From the NCBI GenBank assembly GCA_030739585.1, contig JASLYX010000001.1:186001-250000 (forward strand): a stretch of DNA of 64,000 bases. Direction: 5' to 3'. How positions within the stretch are numbered: the stretch's first letter is position 1; each line of letters begins with the position of its first letter. Of the stretch, positions 15,073 to 23,938 are shown in pieces. The notes under the pieces were generated by a model. That model saw nothing but the letters and a program-made list of their open reading frames with translations. It was not told the DNA's origin and did not search any database. The stretch is from Candidatus Bathyarchaeota archaeon. GTDB lineage: Archaea; Thermoproteota; Bathyarchaeia; TCS64. The position numbers were made by a program, and so were the translations under genes.

Positions 15073-16896
15073 ATGTGCGGAATTTTTGGTGGCGTACTCA
15101 AGAAAGGGGCGATCGCCCCTCTTATTCACGACGGTCTCAAGAGGCTAGAGTACCGAGGATACGACTCGGTGGGCTTCGCGACCATAGATGCTGGTACACT
15201 CCAGGTGAAAAAGGACGCGGGGCGCATTGACGACGTCGTTCGGAGGCTAAAGATGAACAACATGCCAGGCTCGATGGGAATAGGTCACACACGGTGGGCC
15301 ACCCACGGAGCCCCAGAAATGGTGAACGCCCACCCTCATACGGACTGTAATGGGAACCTTGCCGTCATCCATAACGGGGTAATAGAGAACTTTATGGAGC
15401 TTAAAGAGGAGCTCCTCAACAAGTCGCACATCCTCAAGTCTAGGACTGATACCGAGATAATCGCCCATCTCATTGAGGAGGAGCTTAAAGGTGATATATC
15501 CCTCCAAGAGGCAGTTCTCAAATCCATCAGACGCCTTGAGGGATCCTACGCCATCGCTGTGATATCCACCTTGGACCCTGGCAAGATCCTAGTAGCTAGA
15601 AACGAGAGTCCACTTGTCCTAGGGGTCTCCAAGGACGGTACTTACTGCGCCTCTGACGTCCCTGCTATGCTTCCTTACACCAACCAAGTGGTTTACCTCA
15701 GGAACGGGGAGTTCGCGATACTAGACCAGGACGGATACGAGATCCGGCTGGTGAGTGACAGCACCGTTGTGGAGCGGAGCCTTGAGGAGATCACCTGGTC
15801 CCAGGAGATGGCCGAGAAGCATGGCTACCCCCACTTCACGATAAAGGAGATCAATGAGCAGCCTACCAGCCTTAGAGGTGCTCTGAGGCTTCAACCACAA
15901 TACTTGGGTCTCCTCACAGCACTCCTTGATAGGGGGAGGGAGGTTTTCCTTTTAGCTGCAGGTACCTCTTATCACTCATGCATTGCAGCCTCCTATATGT
16001 TCTCTAGGCTCGCCCGGATAACTGCCTTCCCCGCTATCTCTTCAGAGTTTATCGAGCAGTACGGATCATCCGTTGGAGTTGATTCCGTCGTTCTCTGTGT
16101 GAGCCAGTCAGGTGAGACATATGATACATTGAAGGCTATTGACTATGCCAGGATGAAGGCGAGCACTGTCCTCGGCATCACCAACTCCGTAGGGTCAACT
16201 CTTACCAGGGTATCCAGGGCCTATATTATACAGCAGTCGGGCCCAGAGATTGGAGTCGCCGCCACCAAGACCTTCACCTCCCAGCTCATGGTTCTCGCCC
16301 AGCTAGCTCTTAGACTAGCTCTGATGAAAGGAAAAATATCTCAGGACGAGGGAGACGACTTCAGGGAGAACCTTCTAAGGATCCCCGATGTGGTGGAGGA
16401 GACGCTTAACCGAAACAAGACGCACGTCATGGACCTCGTTGATAAATACGGGGGGGAACAGCTTTTCGTGTTCCTCGGGAGGGGGATAAGCTCTTCGACA
16501 GCCCTCGAAGCAAGGCTGAAGCTCCTCGAACTCACATATGTGCCCTCCCTTGCTTACCCGGCGGGTGAGAGCAAGCATGGTCCCATAAGCATTATTGAGG
16601 AGGGGGTCCCCGTGATATTCCTTTGCCCGAGGGGGGAATCTCGGAAGGGTATCGTGGGAGGCATCATGGAGATGAAGGCTCGAGGAGCCCGGATTATATC
16701 GGTGTGTGAGGAGGGGGATCATGAGATCATAGGTCTTTCCGACGACGTTATCGAAATGCCCAAGGGGATAAAGGACATTTTCTCGCCGATACCATATGTG
16801 GTGCCTCTCCAGCTGTTTTCGTACTACTTGGCTGTTCAGAAGGATCTGGATCCCGACATGCCCCGGAACTTAGCGAAGAGTGTCACAGTCCCTTAG
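15073..16896 (+). CDS. glmS: Glutamine--fructose-6-phosphate aminotransferase (isomerising)
   Basis: Makes glucosamine-6-phosphate for sugar nucleotides and glycans. Cys2, exposed after Met removal, starts the glutamine amidotransferase domain (CGIFGG), followed by two SIS sugar-isomerase domains. GHTRWATHG, HNGVIENF and SRTDTE are seen in the first domain; QSGETYDT and ATKTFTSQ lie in the first SIS domain. The end is PRNLAKSVTVP, the typical C-terminus. It is full length at 607 residues. Its stop lies 5 bp from the end of a convergent small gene. Confidence 0.96.
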   Translation: MCGIFGGVLKKGAIAPLIHDGLKRLEYRGYDSVGFATIDAGTLQVKKDAGRIDDVVRRLKMNNMPGSMGIGHTRWATHGAPEMVNAHPHTDCNGNLAVIHNGVIENFMELKEELLNKSHILKSRTDTEIIAHLIEEELKGDISLQEAVLKSIRRLEGSYAIAVISTLDPGKILVARNESPLVLGVSKDGTYCASDVPAMLPYTNQVVYLRNGEFAILDQDGYEIRLVSDSTVVERSLEEITWSQEMAEKHGYPHFTIKEINEQPTSLRGALRLQPQYLGLLTALLDRGREVFLLAAGTSYHSCIAASYMFSRLARITAFPAISSEFIEQYGSSVGVDSVVLCVSQSGETYDTLKAIDYARMKASTVLGITNSVGSTLTRVSRAYIIQQSGPEIGVAATKTFTSQLMVLAQLALRLALMKGKISQDEGDDFRENLLRIPDVVEETLNRNKTHVMDLVDKYGGEQLFVFLGRGISSSTALEARLKLLELTYVPSLAYPAGESKHGPISIIEEGVPVIFLCPRGESRKGIVGGIMEMKARGARIISVCEEGDHEIIGLSDDVIEMPKGIKDIFSPIPYVVPLQLFSYYLAVQKDLDPDMPRNLAKSVTVP

Positions 16897-16900
16897 AGTG

Positions 16901-17044
16901 CTATTTAACAAATCTTGAGGGGGCTTTCTCGAAAGAGAGTTTGCACCTTTCTTTGCAGAAAAAGTATCTTTTTCCCTCGTGTTCGCTGGTCCATTTGGCC
17001 GTCTCTTCGTTCACGGTCATCCCACATATCGGATCTCGCGCCAT
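16901..17044 (-). CDS. YHS-domain protein (47 residues)
   Basis: A very short gene whose whole length is one YHS domain. It reads DPICGMTV near the start and RYFFCKERCKLSFEKAP near the end, so the three conserved cysteines are present. Free-standing YHS proteins are thought to bind metal, often copper or other heavy metals, and occur beside metal transporters or oxygenases; no such gene is adjacent here. It is convergent with glmS. Confidence 0.8.
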   Translation of the reverse strand: MARDPICGMTVNEETAKWTSEHEGKRYFFCKERCKLSFEKAPSRFVK

Positions 17045-17178
17045 ATTAGTTCGAATTGTGTACTTATCGGTGGCTTTCAAGTGTTTCGTATGGATGCGAC
17101 TATTCCAAGGTAGTCTCTTTCTTCATTGGGCTGGATTGGTTTCAGTTATGACGCTATATGCGCTAATTTTCTATTGAT
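17045..17178. other. Spacer before the SerK-like gene end
   Basis: No gene or clear signal seen. The rightward open frame spanning 16941-17177 is the opposite strand of the YHS gene and is not counted. Confidence 0.4.
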
Positions 17179-18042
17179 TTACTTGAATAGATAGATTGCT
17201 TCTTCATAGCGGCGGGAGCCCCATCGGTAACCTGGAGGAATTCTCCGTATGGACTTATTCTCAAGCAATATTGATAGTTGGCGGTTTGCTTCTGCAATGC
17301 TGATCACTTTGTCCTTGAGAAGTTCAATAGGTACATCAATACCGAAGGGGCGTGCCGGGATGATATGGCGTGTCGCCTTCGGAGGGAATACACTCCCCGA
17401 TATACTTATCTCGATGACATGTTTTTTTTGGATAGCGGGAGGGCAAAGCACGAATCCTGCCTCACGTTGTTTAAGCATCCTAGTAGCGTCCCTCTCCGTC
17501 TCGTAGCGTATAGTGTGACCTTTCCGGCGCAGCCATGCTTCTATGTTGGTTACAGTCGCAAAACCTGAGATGATCCCATTTTCATGAGTCGTCACCTTGT
17601 AGTAGCCCTCCTCTAACATCAGCATAAGACTCTCCCCTTCGCTGGCAGAACTTACCGTTCTGGTGACGACTCCGAGATCTCCAAAGTCGGTAATTATCTC
17701 CTCAATAGGTATCTGAGACAAGACGACCCTACACCAGCGGTCAATCTTGATCCTTGGGCTCATATAATCAACGAGGCAGACACACATGAACCTGCAGCCC
17801 ATATTTTTTAAGACCTCTACCCTGTGCATACCATCGAGGACCACAAGGAACTCCCTGCCCACGATGACAGGAGACTTTAGGATTCCAGTTCTTTCGATCT
17901 CCGCGAAAAGCTCATCCACGTTTTTTTGGATCGTCTCCTCGTGGAGAAGTAATTTATTGATTTCGACTAAGGCGATATCTAGTTGGATTCCGTCACCATT
18001 AATGGTATATGAAACGGGACGGGAGGAGATCACATTGTTCAA
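17179..18042 (-). CDS. ParB-fold protein related to free serine kinase (SerK/SbnI-like)
   Basis: 287 residues. The N-terminal part has the ParB/SerK pattern: KLLLHEET, a conserved ILKSPVIV, then LVVLDGMHRVEVLKNMGC, followed by CLVDYMSPRIKIDRW. In archaeal ADP-dependent serine kinases the corresponding motif is DGHHR; here the first His is Met. The rest of the core, including the LVDY strand, is well kept. Serine kinase feeds O-phosphoserine into cysteine synthesis. The altered motif may mean another substrate or a weak enzyme. It is upstream of no obvious partner; the eS17 gene precedes it on the same strand. Confidence 0.65.
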   Translation of the reverse strand: MNNVISSRPVSYTINGDGIQLDIALVEINKLLLHEETIQKNVDELFAEIERTGILKSPVIVGREFLVVLDGMHRVEVLKNMGCRFMCVCLVDYMSPRIKIDRWCRVVLSQIPIEEIITDFGDLGVVTRTVSSASEGESLMLMLEEGYYKVTTHENGIISGFATVTNIEAWLRRKGHTIRYETERDATRMLKQREAGFVLCPPAIQKKHVIEISISGSVFPPKATRHIIPARPFGIDVPIELLKDKVISIAEANRQLSILLENKSIRRIPPGYRWGSRRYEEAIYLFK

Positions 18043-18109
18043 GAGAATTAGGCTCTTGTAGTTATATGTATGATGAATGAAATGATAAAGACCGTTCCAT
18101 CAAAAGAAC

Positions 18110-18319
18110 TTAGATCTCTAGGGTCGCCTCGATCGTCATAATCCTGGTCACGTAGCCGGCGATCTTGTTTCTCAGCTTCTTGGATACATCCAAGCCGATC
18201 TCTTTGAGGAACTGCTTATTCGGCTCAAACTCCGTTGTGAAACTCCTCTCGTAATTATCGACGAGTTTATGGCTGATCCGTTTGATCATTTCTGTCCGTA
18301 CTTTACCCAATTTAGTCAC
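18110..18319 (-). CDS. rps17e: Ribosomal protein eS17
   Basis: Small-subunit ribosomal protein of 69 residues, the normal archaeal length. GKVRTEMIKRISHKLVDNY, the FTTEFEPNKQF segment and the basic KKLRNKIAGYVTRIM are the conserved blocks. The start ATG at 18319 gives the usual N-terminus. It is separate from other ribosomal protein genes, as is common in archaea. Confidence 0.93.
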   Translation of the reverse strand: MTKLGKVRTEMIKRISHKLVDNYERSFTTEFEPNKQFLKEIGLDVSKKLRNKIAGYVTRIMTIEATLEI

Positions 18320-18634
18320 CTTGGTAGATATCCGGGTTGTGCGGAGATATGGAAACCTCCCCGGGTTTTAAAGATTACCGTTTGATTCGAGTTCTTCTCG
18401 CCACAAACATAGACAATGGGTAAAGAAACACTTTCAAAAATTAAAGTAGCGATCCTGATTAAATAAGGTAATCCTCCTCACAGGCATGAATGACTATGCA
18501 TTTAATCCATGAATTGTATTAGAAAAATCAGATAGGATTAATTTTCTTTATTGGGGCTCTTATGTTCGATAACTTCCTATGGGGATATGTCTTTATGAAA
18601 GAAGCCTTTACCTGAGCCTCCTTGGGAAAATGGG

Positions 18635-18650
18635 CGAAAGAATTAAATAT
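18635..18650 (+). promoter_or_regulatory. Histone gene promoter (BRE and TATA)
   Basis: CGAAAG followed by AATTAAATAT fits an archaeal BRE plus TATA box. It lies about 40 bp before the histone ATG, so transcription would start close to 18672. GAAGGG upstream of the ATG is the likely ribosome site. Confidence 0.5.
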
Positions 18651-18686
18651 TTCCCAAGAAAAAACATAAAAATAGAAGGGTCTCAA

Positions 18687-18905
18687 ATGACGAACGAAAT
18701 TAAGGTTGCGCCGATGCATAAGCTGATTAAACGGGCAGGAGCAGCACGGGTAAGTGAGGAGAGCGCCACAGCCTTGGGAAGAGCCTTAGAGGAAATCGGT
18801 GTTAAGGTAGCTCAGGAGGCCATCGATTACGCTCGACACGCCGGTCGCAAAACCGTGAAAGCTAGAGACATTGACATAGCCGCTAACAAGGTTTTAGGTC
18901 GATAA
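18687..18905 (+). CDS. Archaeal histone
   Basis: Histone-fold protein of 72 residues that wraps DNA as dimers or longer stacks. The three helices are visible: the first (MHKLIKRAG), the long central one (EESATALGRALEEIGVKV) after ARVS, and the last (KTVKARDIDIAANKVLG), which contains the RD clamp. The frame is open from 18579, but the BRE/TATA and ribosome site place the start at 18687. There is no long tail at either end. Confidence 0.95.
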   Translation: MTNEIKVAPMHKLIKRAGAARVSEESATALGRALEEIGVKVAQEAIDYARHAGRKTVKARDIDIAANKVLGR

Positions 18906-18945
18906 TATAATATACTTCCTATCTTGGGTCTGTGGATGATTTGCC

Positions 18946-20139
18946 ATGCGATCAATAGAATGTGATATCGTAGTTGTAGGAGCCGGGCCTGCTGGGAGCC
19001 TCGCTGCACGAGTTGCAGCGGAGAACGGAGCCTCCACAATTCTTCTTGAGGAGCATCAAAGAGTGGGGCATCCCATTTACTGCGCGGAAGGTCTCAGCTT
19101 AGGAGGCCTTAAGGACGCGGGGATTGAACCGAAGCCTCCTGTCGTCTGCCAGGAGATAACTAGGGCGAAAGTCTTTGCTCCCAACAGAAACTATCTCGAA
19201 CTTACAACCAAAAACTGGAAAGGTTACACCCTCAATAGGGAGGTCTTTGACAGCCTACTGGCAGAAATAGCGGTTGATGCGGGGGTTGATCTTTTCACTA
19301 GTACTAAAGCCACCGATTTGATCCAAAAAGATGGAATCGCTGTGGGTGTGAAGGCAGTCTCAAAAGAGGAGGAGTTCGAAATATCTGCAAAGGTAGTCAT
19401 CGGAGCGGATGGGCATGCCTCCATGGTCAGAAGGAAGGCCGGCCTCGGTGAATGGTTCCCTGATGTCGTTACATGCGCTCAATATAAGCTTGGAGGCCTC
19501 AAACTCGAAGATCCAGGGGTTAATGAGTTCTACCTCGGAAGAGAGATCTCCCCGGGAGGATACGCTTGGGTTTTCCCAAAGTCAGCCGAGGTGGCCAATG
19601 TAGGCCTCGGAGTACGCAAGATCCATACCGAATCACCCATAAAATACCTTAAACGGTTTGTCGCGAACGACCCACGCTTCAAAGACGCTGAGATACAGCT
19701 GGTGAATGGGGGCATCTGCCCCGTTTCCGGTGCACTCGAAAGAGCCGTTAGCGACGGACTGATGCTCACCGGAGACTCGGCAGGCCAGCTTATACCCACC
19801 ACCGGGGCAGGCATCCATTCCGGGTTAGAGTCCGGGAAAATGGCCGGAGAGGTCGCGGCTAAGGCTGTGGAGGAGGGAAACGTCTCTGCGGAGAGACTCT
19901 CTGAATACGAGAACCAGTTCAATAGCTACTGGGGAGAGAGGATCAGGAACAGCCGAAAGGTTGTTGAGATGTTAGACAAGTTCTCAGATGAGAATCTGAA
20001 CACCCTCGCGAATGTCATAACCAACGAGGACGTGCTCAACCTCGCGAATGGCACATCGGTGGTTAGAACCCTTACGAAGGTCATAGCTAGGTCTCCCCGA
20101 GGGATAATTGGCCTGATGTCAGCCTATCTCGCGCAATAA
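18946..20139 (+). CDS. Geranylgeranyl reductase (archaeal lipid saturation)
   Basis: FAD-dependent enzyme that hydrogenates the isoprenoid chains of membrane lipids. The dinucleotide site GAGPAGSLAAR is at the N-terminus, the YCAEGLS motif of this family follows, and the second FAD contact GDSAGQLIPTTGAGIHSG lies in the last third. At 397 residues it is typical. It follows the histone gene by 40 bp on the same strand and may be read through from that promoter. Confidence 0.92.
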   Translation: MRSIECDIVVVGAGPAGSLAARVAAENGASTILLEEHQRVGHPIYCAEGLSLGGLKDAGIEPKPPVVCQEITRAKVFAPNRNYLELTTKNWKGYTLNREVFDSLLAEIAVDAGVDLFTSTKATDLIQKDGIAVGVKAVSKEEEFEISAKVVIGADGHASMVRRKAGLGEWFPDVVTCAQYKLGGLKLEDPGVNEFYLGREISPGGYAWVFPKSAEVANVGLGVRKIHTESPIKYLKRFVANDPRFKDAEIQLVNGGICPVSGALERAVSDGLMLTGDSAGQLIPTTGAGIHSGLESGKMAGEVAAKAVEEGNVSAERLSEYENQFNSYWGERIRNSRKVVEMLDKFSDENLNTLANVITNEDVLNLANGTSVVRTLTKVIARSPRGIIGLMSAYLAQ

Positions 20140-20392
20140 TCATAAAAAAACGAGTGCACGGAAATATGAGGGAACAAATCGATTTTCAATCTAAATTCAA
20201 CTCTCTGTCCTCTGACAAAGGCGAAGTAATATCACGCGCGTAATGCACATAGTCTTCTTTGTTTATTCAATCTTTATCGCGCGCGTTTCCAATGACTTAT
20301 TCCTTTTATTCGATTCGTCTACCCATTCCTAATTTTTCAGAGGGTCTGCGCGACCGGCAATATCTGGTAGGGGAAAAGGTTTGTTGAGAGAC
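20140..20392. other. Spacer with two CG-alternating blocks
   Basis: No gene seen. ACGCGCGT (20234-20241, a perfect palindrome) and CGCGCGCG (20278-20285) lie 44 bp apart in otherwise AT-rich DNA between two converging genes. Confidence 0.5.
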
Positions 20393-21838
20393 CTATTCCT
20401 CATAGCCGGCTGGTGGCTTGAAACCCCCAAATAGTCGTTTTGTCCTAGTTGCAAAGTCAATGGGGGTGGCGTCTTCTAGATAGGGCCCAATTATTTGGAT
20501 GCCAATGGGCAAGCCGGAAGATGAGGATCCTATTGGTGCTACGGTAGCAGGGAGCCCGGTGAGAGTGGCGAAAGTGATCCAAAAGTAGATATCTTCATAG
20601 GTCCTTGGCCCCTCCGGAGTAGGAATCTCCCGTTGCCACTGTGGTTCGCTGTGATCATGAGGGAAAGCTGTGGTAAAAGAGGCGGGGAGGAGAAATACGT
20701 CATGAATCTCGAAGAATTTCTGCCAGGCGGCCTGGGCCTTCGCGCGGTCTGCCATGGCCTTATGGTAGAGCTTCATAGGCGCCGTCCACCCCAGGGCCAT
20801 GAAGGCCTCGTGGCTACCGTCCTGGTCTTTGGCCCTCACCTTTAGCTCATTGAACTCCTCATCTTTGAGAAATGAAGCATAGACTGAGGCATGGAGGAAC
20901 CTGTAGTTAATGTACTGCTTGACGGGGTCTACTCCTTGCGGCCATCCCTCTTCTAGAGTCGAAACCTCCCCCCTCAATTTATCTACTGCTACCCTGACGG
21001 CCTCTTTTACCTCTTTGGTCAAAGGGCAGTTAGGGTGGTCTAGGACGTATCCGATCTTGTACTCCGAGAGGGAACCATGTCTTGAGGTGGGCAGTGCCCA
21101 ACTGTATGCCCTAGCCTCCTCTCTATCTGGTCCCCCCATCACTTCCAGGGCCAACTTGAGGTCCTCGGGGCACCGGGCAATGGGTCCCGCAACCGTTAGG
21201 AGGGGAGTGTGTCGCCGGGGAATGTGTCCACGATAAGGTAGGATCTTTATAGTGGGTTTGTGACCATAAAGCCCGCAGAAGATTGAGGGCACCCTGATTG
21301 AACCCCCAATGTCACTCCCCAGGGAGATGAAGCTAAGTCCTGCGGCAACTGCTGCTGCTCCGCCTCCTGTGGATCCCCCTGGGGTCATATCTAGGTCCCA
21401 GGGGTTGCTAGTGGTCCCAAAGATCTCGTTGTAGCTCTGCCAGTCTCCGGCGTAGACGGGGACATTAGTCTTCCCCAATATCACGGCGCCTGCACCCCTT
21501 AGGCGGGATACTGTTGCCGAGTCCTCCTTTGGGACGTATTCGGAGAGTTTCTCCGCCCCGGCGGTAGTTCGAACGTCCGCAACTTCAAAGCAGTCTTTTA
21601 TTGTTATCGGGACGCCATGGAAGGGACCTAAGGATTCTCCTCTTGAGAAAGCCTCGTCTGCAGCTTTTGCCTGGGCTAAAGCCTCCTCCTTAGTGAACGT
21701 CACGATGGCGTTAATGGCCGGATTGTGCTTCTCGATGCGTCGGACAAGGTGCTCTGTGAGCTCTAGGGATGTTATTTTGCCATCCCTAATCATCTTTGCC
21801 GCGTTCTTAAGTGATGAGAAAGTGAGTCTTACTGCCAT
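20393..21838 (-). CDS. Amidase-signature family amidase
   Basis: 481 residues from the ATG at 21838. The Ser-cisSer-Lys triad region is visible: Lys in TIKDCFEV, the glycine-rich GGSTGGGAAA and the nucleophile in GSDIGGSIRVPS. The C-terminal half (PIGIQIIGPY) is standard. It lacks the features of GatA-specific partners, and no gatB or gatC is near, so it is probably a hydrolase of small amides rather than a tRNA amidotransferase subunit. GGGAGGT before the second ATG favours 21838 over 21850. The substrate cannot be read from sequence. Confidence 0.88.
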   Translation of the reverse strand: MAVRLTFSSLKNAAKMIRDGKITSLELTEHLVRRIEKHNPAINAIVTFTKEEALAQAKAADEAFSRGESLGPFHGVPITIKDCFEVADVRTTAGAEKLSEYVPKEDSATVSRLRGAGAVILGKTNVPVYAGDWQSYNEIFGTTSNPWDLDMTPGGSTGGGAAAVAAGLSFISLGSDIGGSIRVPSIFCGLYGHKPTIKILPYRGHIPRRHTPLLTVAGPIARCPEDLKLALEVMGGPDREEARAYSWALPTSRHGSLSEYKIGYVLDHPNCPLTKEVKEAVRVAVDKLRGEVSTLEEGWPQGVDPVKQYINYRFLHASVYASFLKDEEFNELKVRAKDQDGSHEAFMALGWTAPMKLYHKAMADRAKAQAAWQKFFEIHDVFLLPASFTTAFPHDHSEPQWQREIPTPEGPRTYEDIYFWITFATLTGLPATVAPIGSSSSGLPIGIQIIGPYLEDATPIDFATRTKRLFGGFKPPAGYEE

Positions 21839-22317
21839 CAAACCTCCCATAATTTCACCAATCTCACCTTGCCGGTGAAAGTGATAAAATTATTCATGGC
21901 AGCAGTTGAATTATCTTTGATCCCCCATCAACTGGGGAACTTGTCCTTCTACTCCATAGACGGAGCTTCACTATATTCCCGCATCTGAGGGATACTTCGG
22001 AGAAACTTTCTCTTGAATCTAGTACGATGTGGCGGGTTAGGTTAGAAGAATAAAGTGATCAAGTTTCTCGCGATCTCTCCCGCGCATCAGCGCAACGAAA
22101 AGCCTGATCGGGGTTGATATCTTCATAGTGACGCAGTCGATCTAGTCTATCAGGTGCGCGATTTTAAATCTACTATAACATAGTTTTAATTAACTATTTG
22201 AATAAATTAACTGTGGCTCCATTTTTGTCGATTAGAAGTAGTTTTTCCCTTGAACAAGAATCTTTTTTATTACTGGGATGTAAAGAAGGGTGATAAAATA
22301 CACCGAGAAGATTCAAG
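21839..22317. other. Long divergent spacer between amidase and amidohydrolase
   Basis: No intact gene. A leftward stretch near 21950-22010 reads IPQMREYSEAPSME before stops, possibly a small coding remnant. The last 150 bp are AT-rich and should hold the promoter of the amidohydrolase gene. The amidase promoter must lie just before 21838. Confidence 0.35.
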
Positions 22318-23769
22318 GTGCCAGGACAAAAATATGAGAGCATATTTATCAAAAATGGATTCATCCTTACCATGACCGGTAAGGGGGTAGGCATGGTTGA
22401 GGACGGTGCTGTCGCAATAGTGGGGGACCAGATAGTCGCCGTAGGTAAGACGAGGGATCTCGAAAAGGAACACCGAGGATCGGAGAAGGTCTTTAATGCT
22501 AGGGGGAAGGCAGTTCTCCCAGGGTTTGTGGATGCCCATGTCCATACTTCCAACACCATCAAGAGGGGTATGGGGCAGGATGTCCCTGAGATCGAGTGGA
22601 TGCTTAAGACTGCCTCGCCTTTCACTCAATACACAAAGCCTGAGCACATAATCCGGGGCACAGCCCTTGGTGTCCTGGAGGAGATCCTATCTGGGACCAC
22701 ATGTATCGGGGAGATTGGGGGAGACCTGACCTCTGTTGCAGAGAAGGTCTTCGCCCCCTCTGGGGTCAGGGCCCATATGGCGAACACAATCAACGAGATC
22801 GGCGCCGGCTCGAGGCCAGACGCTCGGGAGCCCTACATCTTCTTCGAGGACATTGGGGAGAGGAAACTCCGTAATGCCATTGATTTCCTCGATAAATGGC
22901 ACGGAGCAGAGGGAGGACGGATCACCTGCATGTTCAGCCCTCACGCAGCTGACATGATGAGCAAGGAGCTGCTTCTCAGAGTCAAAAAGGAAGCAAACAG
23001 TCGGGGGATGATGAGTCATATCCATGTAGCCCAGGGCGGGCGAGAGGCCATCCAGATCGACCTCCGATTTGGTACCACTACAGTCCAGTACCTTGATGAT
23101 ATCGGCTTCCTTGACGACACTATCATTGCTGCCCACTGCCATCAGACCACAGACGAGGAGGTTGCCATCCTAGCCGACAGAGGCGTTCGATACGCGAGCT
23201 GCCCTACGAGCATTGCTATCATCGACGGGATCACCCCACCCCTCGCACTCTACATTAAGCTGGGGGGAAAGAGCGCTGCAATCGGCTCAGATCAGGCCAA
23301 CGGTAACAACTCTCACAACATGCTGGTTGAGATGAAAGTTGCCGCTCTCCTTAACAAGTCTAGGCACAGAGACCCCACTGTTCTTCCCTCTTGGAAGATG
23401 CTTAGGATAGCCACCATTGAGGGGGCCGAGACCATCGGTCTTGGAGACCGCATCGGGAGCCTTGAGCCCGGGAAAAAGGCTGACCTTATCCTCTTGGACC
23501 TGAAGGTTCCTCATATGACTCCTGTACTCTCCCGCCCCGTCAGGAACATCACCCCCAACATAGTCTATAGCGCCCGAGGCGACGAGGTGGAGACCGTGAT
23601 CATCGACGGGAGAGTCATCATGGAAAACCGGGAGGTCTTCACCATGGATGAGAGGAGGGTGATCATGGAAGCTCAGCAGGCCGCTGAGGATGTCTGCAAC
23701 GCAGCCACGGAGGATTATATGAAGGCGGACTCTCAACTTGCAAGGATGGCTAAAAGAGGCCTACTCTAA
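22318..23769 (+). CDS. Amidohydrolase, MtaD/TrzA-like deaminase or hydrolase
   Basis: 483 residues of the metal-dependent amidohydrolase superfamily. The metal ligands are visible: HVH (DAHVHTSN), a His in SHIHVAQ, a His in AHCHQT and an Asp in GSDQAN. The sequence ends with the composite beta sandwich (GKKADLILLDL). Relatives deaminate S-adenosylhomocysteine, 5-methylthioadenosine, guanine or chlorinated triazines. The GSDQA motif differs from the usual GTDG/A, and EIGGD replaces the common DM pattern, so the substrate is uncertain. The start is a GTG at 22318; no better ATG lies upstream. It is divergent from the amidase gene. Confidence 0.85.
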   Translation: MPGQKYESIFIKNGFILTMTGKGVGMVEDGAVAIVGDQIVAVGKTRDLEKEHRGSEKVFNARGKAVLPGFVDAHVHTSNTIKRGMGQDVPEIEWMLKTASPFTQYTKPEHIIRGTALGVLEEILSGTTCIGEIGGDLTSVAEKVFAPSGVRAHMANTINEIGAGSRPDAREPYIFFEDIGERKLRNAIDFLDKWHGAEGGRITCMFSPHAADMMSKELLLRVKKEANSRGMMSHIHVAQGGREAIQIDLRFGTTTVQYLDDIGFLDDTIIAAHCHQTTDEEVAILADRGVRYASCPTSIAIIDGITPPLALYIKLGGKSAAIGSDQANGNNSHNMLVEMKVAALLNKSRHRDPTVLPSWKMLRIATIEGAETIGLGDRIGSLEPGKKADLILLDLKVPHMTPVLSRPVRNITPNIVYSARGDEVETVIIDGRVIMENREVFTMDERRVIMEAQQAAEDVCNAATEDYMKADSQLARMAKRGLL

Positions 23770-23938
23770 ATCCCTTTTTTAACAATGGCCTAATATTTTA
23801 GCTTTGAACGTGCGCGTAACGGGTATAGAGATCCTATTTAATCTAGCCCAAGTTCCTAGGTCGTTTCCAGTCCATTGGAGGAACGACCGTTCGCACGTGC
23901 AGGAGGGAGAACGAAAGAGGGAATGTTTGAGTTTTGGA
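23770..23938. other. Short convergent spacer
   Basis: No gene seen. It contains aacgtgcgcgtaacggg near 23807-23822, a CG-rich block like those elsewhere. Confidence 0.3.

Noticed and set aside
18060-18090. Box C/D RNA candidate (atgatgaatgaaatgat)
   Set aside because: A box C-like sequence is present but no box D (CTGA) with a suitable guide follows in range.
22194-22647. Two leftward open frames at the start of the amidohydrolase gene
   Set aside because: They overlap its conserved metal-binding motif from the other strand and have no recognisable content.
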